Assembly (NCBI RefSeq): GCF_002282855.1
Contig: NZ_NRIR01000004.1
Span: forward strand, 248,001-312,000
DNA from: Paraferrimonas sedimenticola
GTDB lineage: Bacteria > Pseudomonadota > Gammaproteobacteria > Enterobacterales > Shewanellaceae
Direction: 5' to 3'
Length of the DNA: 64,000 nucleotides
Shown here: positions 1 to 9,600 of the stretch, piece after piece
How positions within the stretch are numbered: the stretch's first letter is position 1
Layout: the number at the start of each line of letters is the position of its first letter
Program-made: the position numbers and the translations under genes
Notes under the pieces: model-generated
Told to the model about the DNA's origin: nothing
Database searches by the model: none
The model's input: only the letters and a program-made list of their open reading frames with translations

Positions 1-2
1 AG

Positions 3-167
3 ATCGATGCGCGAACCATGCTTGAGGAAGAAGGGCTTAAGGTGCTTTCAGCCACCTTGGACAACGACAATCAAACCATGATCATGATTGCCCGTCCTCG
101 CAACCAACAACCCATTAGCTTGGGCCTAACCCCGGATATCACGCGAATCGCTTCGCAGATGAACTAG
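3..167 (+). CDS. C-terminal fragment of an unidentified protein
   Basis: The frame is open from the window edge to a TAG at 165-167 and gives the last 54 residues of a protein whose start lies outside the window. The segment reads as a glutamate-rich helix followed by a beta strand ending in MIMIARPR. That would fit the C-terminal edge of many alpha/beta enzymes, but I recognise no family motif. It converges on the HExxH gene that follows, with only about 20 bases between the two stop codons. The coding call rests on the open frame and its natural amino-acid composition. The function is unknown. Confidence 0.55.
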   Translation: MDARTMLEEEGLKVLSATLDNDNQTMIMIARPRNQQPISLGLTPDITRIASQMN

Positions 168-188
168 AGTCCTCGTCGGACTTAAGGG

Positions 189-1040
189 TTATATGAATCG
201 GCGCCTTGCCAGCCACTGGTTGGCGGCGCTCGCTCCCATCAAAGCGGTAATTGTCGGCGCGACGTACTCGCCGAACTCCTTTCTGCGCCAACTCAAATAC
301 TGATTGCTCTGCTTAGGCGTCTTGCCGCTAAACTCTGCTCGAAACAAAAAGGCCAACTCGTTGAGCTGCAAGCCCTGCAAAGGTGCAGCGCTTTGCATCA
401 CCTTTTGTACAAATTGGTCATAGGGCCAACTGGCGACCTGTTGCGCAGTGAATTGCTCAACCACCAAAGCTAAATAAGGCACGGTCCAGTGGGTTAAGTC
501 GCGCTTGCGACTCATCATAGCCAGATTGCGTCGATTAATTTGCGCCTGAATACTGCTCCAGCTAGCCTCGATTGCAGCCATTTTCCAGGCCAGATACAAG
601 TCGGCGTAGACCTCTTGGCGATAGCGCTTGGCTTGCCAATCATGGGTGGATATTTGCTCTGGTAGAGGCAGCCACTGCTCGGGGATGGCTTGTGCGTGCA
701 GATGACCCAGCTCGTGCAGTCGCACCAGTTGGGCTTCGTTTTCCACTTGGTAGTTGTGCCAGCCCGAATGCAAAAACTGGCTAAATCTTTGGTTTTGGTG
801 CGGGTTAGCCAGCAGCACCACACCCACGAGTTCTGGATGGTCAAACACATAACTGACCGCTTGGCGCATGCCAAGTGACTCAGGAAAATCCGGTTCAGCT
901 TGGTAAAAAGCCTGGCGAAGTTCAGAAGGTAGCTGTGCGATGCATTGTTGCGCCTGGTGTAGCTCGCACACCAGGCTTTGCTTAGCGCCCACCGGCAGCC
1001 ACTGCACCGCAGCGGCTAGCGCCAAGGCCGCTAGAGACAC
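189..1040 (-). CDS. Exported HExxH-motif protein, putative zinc metallopeptidase
   Basis: This 283-residue protein starts at a GTG that directly abuts the hldE stop codon (TAA then GTG, no gap). The in-frame stop immediately before it fixes the start and suggests translational coupling to hldE. The N-terminus is a short hydrophobic stretch rich in Ala and Leu, consistent with a signal peptide or membrane anchor. Residues 109-113 read HELGH, a canonical HExxH zinc site, and a Glu lies about 30 residues later (E143, in EVYADLY). That spacing matches metallopeptidases that use Glu as third ligand. I recognise no named family. Peptidase activity is inferred from the motif alone; a substrate in the envelope would fit its position behind an LPS gene. 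Confidence 0.7.
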   Translation of the reverse strand: MSLAALALAAAVQWLPVGAKQSLVCELHQAQQCIAQLPSELRQAFYQAEPDFPESLGMRQAVSYVFDHPELVGVVLLANPHQNQRFSQFLHSGWHNYQVENEAQLVRLHELGHLHAQAIPEQWLPLPEQISTHDWQAKRYRQEVYADLYLAWKMAAIEASWSSIQAQINRRNLAMMSRKRDLTHWTVPYLALVVEQFTAQQVASWPYDQFVQKVMQSAAPLQGLQLNELAFLFRAEFSGKTPKQSNQYLSWRRKEFGEYVAPTITALMGASAANQWLARRRFI

Positions 1041-2474
1041 TTACTGCCCCTTTTCGATGATTTGCTCGATGATGGCCGAGGTAGAACAGCCGTCCTCAAA
1101 GCCCAAGACTTTGACTTCACCGCCGTTAGCCATTACCTCTTTGGCGCCGGCGATTTGATCAACCTTGTAATCGCCACCTTTGACTAAAATGTCGGGCAGC
1201 AGCTCGCTGATCACTCGCTGAGGCGTGTCTTCAGAGAATGGGATCACCCAGTCCACCGAGCCCAAGCCGTCAAGTACAGCCATGCGTCGGCCAACCGGGT
1301 TCACCGGGCGGCCATCACCCTTGAGGCGACGCACTGAGTCGTCGTCGTTGACCGCAACAATGAGGCGGTCGCCCAAGGCTTTGGCTTGCTGTAAATAGCT
1401 CACATGACCTGCGTGCAAAATATCAAAGCAGCCATTGGTCATCACCACTCGCTCGCCGCGCTGTTTTGCCGCTTTAATCGCTTGACGCATTTGAGCTTGT
1501 GAGACCACCCCAAAACCGCCTTCGCCGTGGCTAATAGCCAGTGCTTCGGCCAATTCCACATGACTGACTGTCGAGGTACCCACTTTACCAACCACAACCC
1601 CAGCGGCGGCATTCGCCAGCGCACAGGCGTCTTTCAAACTCGCACCTGAGGCCAAGGAGGCTGCTAAGGTAGCAACCACAGTGTCACCAGCACCGGTGAC
1701 ATCAAACACTTCTTTGGCTTGAGTGGCGATGTGGAACGCTGGCTGGTCGGCTTGCAGCAAAGTCATACCGTTTTCGCTACGAGTCACCAGCAGGGCTTTA
1801 AGCTCTAGCTCGGCCAGCAGCGCCTGACCTTTGGCGTACAAGTCGCGCTCGCCGGTGACCTTACCCACCACGGCCTCGAATTCGCTCATGTTTGGCGTGA
1901 GCAAGCTGGCACCGCGGTAGCGAGCAAAGTCAGTGCCCTTAGGGTCAACCACCACCTCTACCCCTTTGGCTTTGGCGGCCTTGATCAGGGTTTGCGGTGA
2001 GGCCAGTGTGCCCTTGGCATAATCAGACAATACCAATACGGACACAGAGTCTAAGCGCTCGGCCCAATGGGCCATCAGATCTTGTGCAGCAGACTGAGCA
2101 AAGGCGTCTTCAAAGTCCAAACGCAACAATTGCTGGTTGGCGGACAAAATGCGGAGTTTAGTGATAGTCGGGGCATCGCTCACTGCGGTTAGCGCAGATT
2201 TAACCCCTAGGGCTTCGATACCGACTTTCAGTGCGGTGGCGGCTTCGTCTTCGCCCACCAAGCCCGCGAGGCTGACTTCACCACCAAGGGCTGCCACGTT
2301 AAAGGCCACGTTAGCCGCGCCACCAGGACGGTCTTCCAACTGCTCGACCTTGACCACGGGCACAGGTGCTTCTGGCGAGATACGAGAAGTGGGCCCAACC
2401 CAGTAGCGGTCGAGCATGACGTCGCCAAGGACCAGAACCTTGGCTTGTTCAAATGGAGGCAACGCAGTCATCAT
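1041..2474 (-). CDS. hldE: Bifunctional heptose-7-phosphate kinase / heptose-1-phosphate adenylyltransferase
   Basis: HldE makes ADP-heptose for the LPS inner core. Its N-terminal ribokinase-like half phosphorylates heptose 7-phosphate and its C-terminal half adenylylates heptose 1-phosphate. The length of 477 residues equals that of the E. coli enzyme. The PfkB-type signature DVTGAGDT lies at about 258-265. The nucleotidyltransferase begins near 340 with the HAGH motif at 354-357 and the sequence [12 protein letters not shown]. Both halves look intact. It is transcribed divergently from lpxL with about 100 bp between them, which places two LPS genes back to back, and is followed without a gap by the HExxH gene. 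Confidence 0.97.
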   Translation of the reverse strand: MMTALPPFEQAKVLVLGDVMLDRYWVGPTSRISPEAPVPVVKVEQLEDRPGGAANVAFNVAALGGEVSLAGLVGEDEAATALKVGIEALGVKSALTAVSDAPTITKLRILSANQQLLRLDFEDAFAQSAAQDLMAHWAERLDSVSVLVLSDYAKGTLASPQTLIKAAKAKGVEVVVDPKGTDFARYRGASLLTPNMSEFEAVVGKVTGERDLYAKGQALLAELELKALLVTRSENGMTLLQADQPAFHIATQAKEVFDVTGAGDTVVATLAASLASGASLKDACALANAAAGVVVGKVGTSTVSHVELAEALAISHGEGGFGVVSQAQMRQAIKAAKQRGERVVMTNGCFDILHAGHVSYLQQAKALGDRLIVAVNDDDSVRRLKGDGRPVNPVGRRMAVLDGLGSVDWVIPFSEDTPQRVISELLPDILVKGGDYKVDQIAGAKEVMANGGEVKVLGFEDGCSTSAIIEQIIEKGQ

Positions 2475-2578
2475 GGTGTTATTTATTCATTTGCTTTGTG
2501 ATGTTGGCAATTGTACCTAAAAGCACAAAAGAATTAAGCTATCATGGCTCCCAAAACAGCACAGCCGGAAAACAATAA

Positions 2579-3502
2579 GTGATAACCCAAGCTAAATTTC
2601 AGTCTCAATTCCTACATCCTAAATACTGGCCCATGTGGTTTGGTACGCTTATTTTGCGTCTGACCCAGCTGTTGCCCATGCGCTGGCAGATGAAGATTGG
2701 CGCGGGTTTAGGACGCTTGGTCTACCGCTTTTTGAAAAAACGAGTGCACATTGCTCGACGCAACCTAGAGCTGTGTTTTCCAGAAAAAAGCGAGCAAGAG
2801 CGTGAAGCTTTGGTGCTGCGAAACTTTGAAGAAACCGGCAAAGCTGTGTTCGATAGCATCAACGCCTGGTGGTGGAGCGATGCAAAAGTCCAAAAGCATA
2901 GTGAGATTCTCGGCTTTGAGAACCTGCAAACCTGTCTCGACAATGGTCAGGGCGTCATTTTGTTCGCGGTGCACGCGCTGCCACTAGAAATGGGCGCTCG
3001 AGTGTACGGCCAACGCGGCACTGGGGTGGGTGTTTACCGCCCTCACAACAACCCTTTGATGGAATACTTCCAGGTTAACGGCCGCATGAAATCCGCCACC
3101 AGCCTGGTGCCAAAGCGGGAAGTGCGCCAGATGGTAAAAGCCCTGCGCCGCCCAGATGTTATTTGGTACACAGCCGATCAGGATTTTGGCCGCTCAACCG
3201 CGGTGTTTATTCCGCTATTTGCCCATCAGGAAGCCGCCACTATTACCGGCGCCACTGCTTTGGCCAAAATGGGACGAGCGAAAGTGCTGCCTTTCTTCAT
3301 TGAGCGCAATGCCGATGATTCGGGGTACCTGTTGGATATTGGCGAGCCGCTAGAGGACTTTCCTGGCGAGAGTGAAGTGGACGACGCCATTCGCGGCAAC
3401 AAGATTGTGGAGCAACTGATTTCGCGCAATCCAGCTCAGTATATGTGGCTGCACCGCCGCTTTAAGACCCGTCCAAATGAGGATGACCCGTCGCTTTATT
3501 AG
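2579..3502 (+). CDS. lpxL: Lipid A lauroyl acyltransferase (LpxL/HtrB family)
   Basis: This enzyme transfers a late acyl chain from acyl-ACP to Kdo-lipid IVA at the inner face of the cytoplasmic membrane. The length is 307 residues, against about 306 for E. coli LpxL. It shows the family's N-terminal membrane anchor (about 17-35), the conserved RRNLELCFPE segment near 60-70, and the catalytic HX4(D/E) dyad as HALPLE (H132, E137). The start is GTG at 2579, chosen because the N-terminus FLHPKYWPMWFG aligns with the start of LpxL. The upstream ribosome-binding site is weak. LpxM and LpxP paralogues share this fold, so the exact acyl chain is uncertain. Confidence 0.9.
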   Translation: MITQAKFQSQFLHPKYWPMWFGTLILRLTQLLPMRWQMKIGAGLGRLVYRFLKKRVHIARRNLELCFPEKSEQEREALVLRNFEETGKAVFDSINAWWWSDAKVQKHSEILGFENLQTCLDNGQGVILFAVHALPLEMGARVYGQRGTGVGVYRPHNNPLMEYFQVNGRMKSATSLVPKREVRQMVKALRRPDVIWYTADQDFGRSTAVFIPLFAHQEAATITGATALAKMGRAKVLPFFIERNADDSGYLLDIGEPLEDFPGESEVDDAIRGNKIVEQLISRNPAQYMWLHRRFKTRPNEDDPSLY

Positions 3503-3615
3503 CGCTTTAACTCCTCTCCTCACAAGGTGGCAACCGCCGAGTAGCGTGGGTGTTACTCCGTTCACGCGCGGACCCACTTTTATCCGAAACTGATCCGAAA
3601 GCAAACCGAATAACA

Positions 3616-3638
3616 AAGCCCACTAACATAGTGGGCTT
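3616..3638. terminator. Hairpin between convergent lpxL and protease genes
   Basis: A perfect 9-bp stem (AAGCCCACT / AGTGGGCTT) encloses a 5-base loop, lying between two convergent stop codons. The run of T after it is poor on both strands (TTGTTATT on the minus side), so it may be only a modest intrinsic terminator, probably serving both directions. Confidence 0.6.
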
Positions 3639-3676
3639 CGAGTTGTCGATAGGCTGTAATTAGCTAACGCATATTT

Positions 3677-6600
3677 CTAACGAGAAAAGCGTCTTATTGT
3701 AGGGTTTACCCTGCAACCCTTCCTCCGTAAGCGTGTCAGAATCAATAGAGCTACCGATAGCCAAGCGGATAGCGCGCCACCACCTGATTCTTTTTTGGGC
3801 TCAGGCTCTGGCTCAGGTTCAGGCTTCGGCTCAGGCTCTGGCTTCGGCTCTGGTTCTGGCTTCGGCTCTGGTTCTGGCTTCGGCTCTGGTTCTGGCTTCG
3901 GCTCTGGTTCTGGCTTCGGCTCTGGTTCTGGCTTCGGCTCTGGTTCTGGCTTCGGCTCTGGTTCTGGCTTCGGCTCTGGTTCTGGCTTCGGTTCTGGTTC
4001 AGGCTTTGGCTCAGGTTTAGGCTCTGGCTCAGGTTCCTCTTCACGGATAAACAAGGGTGCCTGCAATCGAATCGTTGGCTTAAGATCAGCACCATCATGC
4101 ACCCCATCACCATCGGAGTCACTAGCAATTTGTACGCTAGACTCCAACCGTACGGGCGAGAAAACACTGCCATCGGAATCTGGAATTAGACGACCAGATT
4201 GACTAGCTCCCCATAACCACACACCACCGCTGTTATCCTGAGCTACGGTGACCAACAAACCGGCATCGACGGCAACCCAGTTACAGAAGTAACTAACGCA
4301 GCCGTCGTCAACTAATCTTGGCTCCAAAGCGTAGGAGTCCATGCCAATTCCTAGCTGACCTTCCGCTCCCTTACCCCAAGCCCATATTTTCCCATCAAGG
4401 GAGCGAGCAAATGAGGATTCTCCTGCAGCGCTGATAGACACCCATAAATGACTCTGGCCGACCTGCCGTGGCTCAAATTCATGGCCATAATCGTCGGCAT
4501 ATTGACTGCCCCAACGCCACAAACTTCCGTCAGCCTTTAGGGCAACAGAGTGCGCCTGACCAGCAGCAATCGCTACCCATTGCTCCCCCGCATCTAGCGG
4601 TGTTAGCTGATTGGCGTCTGCAACATCACCTGTACCCAATTGGCCAAAGTCATTCAAACCAATTGCAAACAGCTCGCCTGATTGAGCTAAAGCGAGGAGA
4701 TGATTGTCTCCAACAGCAACTTGGGCGAAGTCATATGCGAGCTCTTGAGAGACCAATTTGCCGCCGAAGGATTTCCCAGCCAGCGAACCAGATAACCATA
4801 AACGACCGTCGGCCGTAAGTGCCGCTGTAAAGCCCTTACCATTAGCCATTTGCAACCATTGTTGCTCATCATCGATTAGCTCAAACGACAGACTTGGTGT
4901 TAGTTCCCATAATCCACCATAAACGTCGATTAAATTGAGATTCTCACCATCACTGCTCAGCGAGCGCCAAATCGACTCGGATACCACCTTACGCATCTCA
5001 ACATTAGGATCTCCACCGTATTCACCCAATAGATACAAGGCACCGTTTTGATCTAGCATAGCAACATACGAATCCCCAGAAGCCAGCCATTGGCCATTCA
5101 GTTCCGGCGTTAGGAACTGTTGATAATCCGACTCGTTGGGATTTGTTTCATCTGGGTCTACAAAATTAGCGACACCATCTCCATCCAGATCGGGGTCTTT
5201 ACGATCTCCAACCCCGTTCCCGCTCGAGTCATGCCACTCATTTGGATCCAACGGAAAGGCATCGTTACCATCTTTCACGCCATCGCCGTCGCTGTCGCTG
5301 TTCGTTGGTATTGTGCCAGCTAGGTACTCTTCAAGATTGGATAACCCATCAGAGTCTGCATCCTTGTTAGCATCTTGGGAATCGAATGGATCTAGACCAT
5401 ACATCAACTCCCAATAGTCCGGCATACCGTCACCATCCACATCACTGGCCTCACGAGTGACTTCCATAGTGCTGTCACTAATAGCCGTTTCATTTAGCAG
5501 CATGTCGGTGAGTTTTAGTTGACTATCAATCGGTGTTTTGGGGCGTAACTTAAGCGTTAAAAAGACTCCGTTTTGCGTTAACGACTTAGAACTGGCTGTC
5601 GCCAACTTCAATTGGTTTTCATTCAGCCAATTCGACACCACGGTCCAGCTAGCTGCCTCATTGACCAAGTCGATGCTAATCAAATCCACAAGTTCGGAGT
5701 CTATTTCCACCAAGGCTTCAAAGGCTGAAACGTCCATGTCGTCCACAAAGACATACAGATCCAGCGCAACCAATCCGCCATCGATTTCACGACGGTTGTA
5801 TAGTTTTGCACCGGCTAATAGCGTAGACGCGACCGTTGAAGAAGTGAGAGATGAACCCGAACTATCCCCCATCAAATAACCCGTGAAATCTTGATTAGGT
5901 TTATCTTGAGTTAGGTTGTTAAGGCTGATTTCGGGTGGCGAGAATTGCCAAACTGAAACGGTTCCTGGTAACGGTAAAGTAATCAAGCCTGCCGCGTGCT
6001 CTAACACCGAATTTGCTTCCATTGCGGAGATACGTCCATCGCCGTTAAGGTCAGCAGACTTAAAACCGTAGCCAGACAGCAAAGCTACACCCGAAATGTG
6101 CTGCAGCATCAAGGATGCATCGTATGCACTGATACCTTCTGCCTGATCCGTTTTATCTGCTCGCAAAACGTAGGAGCCTTGGCGCAATCCGGCATGAGAG
6201 TATTGCCCCGACTCGCTAGTAGTAGAAACACTAATACCGTTATTTAGCATAACGACAGCATCAACCAACGCGGAATTATCCAGCCAATGGCGCACATGGC
6301 CCGATATTGTATGGCCAGCGAGCAACTTCACTTGTCCAGAATAAGTTGCGGCGGTTATTGCGCCATCATTAAGAATTATATTATCTAACTCAATATTAGA
6401 AACCACTTCTTCCGTTCCAATGACGCTAAACTCCAGTTGAATCAGGTTACCGTCACCGCTGGCGCTACTACCCGCACTCGCAGCCGCAATACGAACCTTG
6501 CCTGAAACATCTTGATTGTCACTGATTGACCAAGAAGCAATCATGCTGCCCTTGCGGACGCTCTCTAGCTTCAAAATTTGTGGGTCGAAACTTACGTCCA

Positions 6601-9600
6601 GCTCGAGGGCTTTAAGTCCTGATACACCGGAAACTCGAACCGGCACATCTAACGCTTGACCAAAGCCCACTTCAAAGTCACCAATACCGGCTGTTACGTT
6701 ATCGGCACTATAGGTATAAGCGCTCGGCTTACGAATTGACTTTCCGTCTGGATTTGTAACACTCACATCAACCGTCGCGGGATGATGGGCTGCGGAAATA
6801 CAGGTTAATTCATAGGACGACACCCATTGAGGAGACTCGCACACCGAACTACCTAAATGAATGCTCGCATTCTCCTTAAAATTATACCCACTGATAGTGA
6901 TGTTCGTCCCGCCGACAGATGGGCCGGTGACCGGCTCCACTATATTAACAACTGGAGCGTCATTCACTGATATAAAATGAGGCGTCGCAGCCCTTCCACT
7001 AAAGGCATATCCAGCGCCATCTGTGGCTTCGATGAAATACTCAACCCCAGGGGATTTCACTACCGAACCAGGAACGCTGGCCTGGTATTGTGAATTTTGT
7101 TGGCTGACCATGGCCACCGTTTGATAGGTCGCATCGTTCTTGGTGCGATAGTAAAGGGTTACACCTTGAACCCCGATATTGTCGGTTACCGTGGCTTTGA
7201 CTAGCACGTTTCCACCAAAGCCTGCGTGGCTTATAGGCGTGTGACTGATCACCGGTAACACAGTATCAATAGGCGTTGCTGACGAAGTATTTGAAGCTTC
7301 TGACTCGCCAGCAGCTGAAACGACTTTGAAGTAGTAATAGTACTTTTGTCCGGGCTCAACGTTTTCGTCGCGATAGTTACGAGTTCCTTGGTCGAGCAAA
7401 GACTGATGGATACGCTGGAACCCATGTTCAGGGTTGGTAGACCGGTAGAGATTGAATCCATAGAAGGTGTCAAAGTCATCTTGAGACCAAGACAGGTCAA
7501 CGAAGCCTTCCCCTCCACTGGCTTGGAGCGTTAGCGCCTCCAAGCCTGAGTTGTCGACTTGGAAGCGGAATCTGGCGTAGTCATTGCCAGATACTAACCA
7601 AGCGTCATCCGCGGCAACCGCGCCAGCAACGCGAACATATTGATAGCCGTCCGATGCAACGGGTGACACGAAAGCTTGACCTTTCCAAGTTCGCGCGTCA
7701 ATCCAATCGCCAGTGACCGGAAAATCCGTATAGGGGTAATCAGGTCCAAAACTGGCTTTCGGTTGAATCTGGGTGTCCATATCGCGGTTGAACTTCACTT
7801 CCCAGCTCATGGTTTCAGCCGAGAATTTAGCATCCGTGCGCAACGTACCTTCACCATCCATCATCTGAACATCGACAACAAACGGGTAAGCAGATTCCGG
7901 AGCGGTTTCTAGGAAAGGCGTTACTTTCGCTAGGTTTTTGTTGAAGTCATTATGGTAATCGATCACAGATTGATCGATTAAGAACTTACTGGTTGTTCCC
8001 CAATAGTTATTACTGAAGTCTTCGTAACCTGCCTCGGTGCCATACTTGTTATTGGTTTGAATTCGCAGCCAAGTTTCAGGTTGCAAGTTCCAATTGCGGT
8101 TCAAAAAGGCGTTATTCACAAAGCTCGAGTTCTGGTCCAATTGATTTTCAACATAATCGCGGATCATACTTTGCAGTACCGTACGTCCTGGATCTTCGCT
8201 CAACTCCAATATGAATGACGTCGAAGATTGATTTGGATTCACTCGAACGTTTGCATACTCTGAGTCATATTCGGCCAGCCAGGCGTCTTTCCAAAGTTCA
8301 AAATCTACCGGCCTGTATTTACAGTCATGCTGATAGCCCGACTCACAGCTGCTTAACCACTGCGAACGCTTGTTTTCAAACCACTCCTCTTCGGAGTTAA
8401 CATATCTACATTCATAGTGATCCGCCGCTTTACACTCTTCAAAAGAATCAAAACTAAATTGTGACAGCTGTTGATGCCAATAGACCACCAGATAATCAGC
8501 AGCAGCTTTTTCAAATCGTTGCTCCAACCATGCTCCATCTTCGCGTGATTCTGGATCAAATTCGCAATAGTTTGGATTTGCTGTTGAGCCATAGCAATTC
8601 AAATACGAATTTATAAAGTCGCCGAGTTTAGAATAGTAATAATCTAATAAAGGACGTGTTCCTGTAATTACCGCATGACTTGGATTAGACGTTCGTTGAT
8701 TCCAGAGAACTTGACCTTGTAAGAAATCGAATAATGGCTCTTCGCCGTTCATCCATTTGTAATCACCCGAATCTTGTAAAACGTAACCAACACCAGCGTA
8801 TAGATCATTCCCCTCCATACTATTACTGTTTAGATACATCCAATCAGATATCGCATCGAACTCTTGTGGAGACGATATAGTCGCAAGGTGCCCGGCAATG
8901 TCAGTGTGTTTTATCAGGTCAGCAACCGTATAAACATCGCCGCTGCCGAGTTTTACTTGGTAGTAGTATTTCCCCTCAAAATCCAGACGCTCTGAAACGC
9001 CTATATGAATATTTACAGACTTATTTGGACTGTAGAGTCGTGAAACATACTTACTGCCATTGGGCGCCTCATTGAAGTTTCCAAGGAAAACATTATTTGA
9101 ACCTATTGTGCGTTCATTATAAACATCGGAATACGTATGCTCAGTATTAGTGATGTAACTATTTTCAACTATTGAGCCAGCCAATCCTGTAGGTAAGTTA
9201 AATGCTTCATACCCCCGATGTATCACCGAGTCAGAGTTGTACTCACTTGTATACCCAACATTTTTGAATCTACTTGAGTTCACCTCCTTACTATCTAGTA
9301 CGAAACTGTAGCGGTCTTTCCAATATCCACCAGAATCTTTCTCGTAAACCAGGAGCCCTGACTTCACTCCTCTTCTAAATTCTGAGTGACTAATTTTATC
9401 AGTCTGACGCCCATCCAAATACAAGTTTGTCAAATGGGCATATTCAATTTCGACATCCTGAGCCTGCTGAGCTTTTATATAAACCATTCGGTTCGGATAT
9501 AAAGCTGATGGTGTTAATTCAACAGGCCGTTCAACACTACCCTCTACTTTCAGAGAACCTTCAACTTGCAGGTAACTGTTCTGAAAAACAGCGTAAGCGT

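Noticed and set aside
3842-4003. CRISPR-like periodic repeat
   Set aside because: The 18-bp units are contiguous with no spacers, encode protein in frame, and no cas gene is nearby.
3733-4202. Long plus-strand frames rich in Gly-Ser-Phe and Ala-Leu repeats
   Set aside because: They are the antisense of the Pro-Glu-Lys repeat of the protease; a periodic coding repeat opens all frames.
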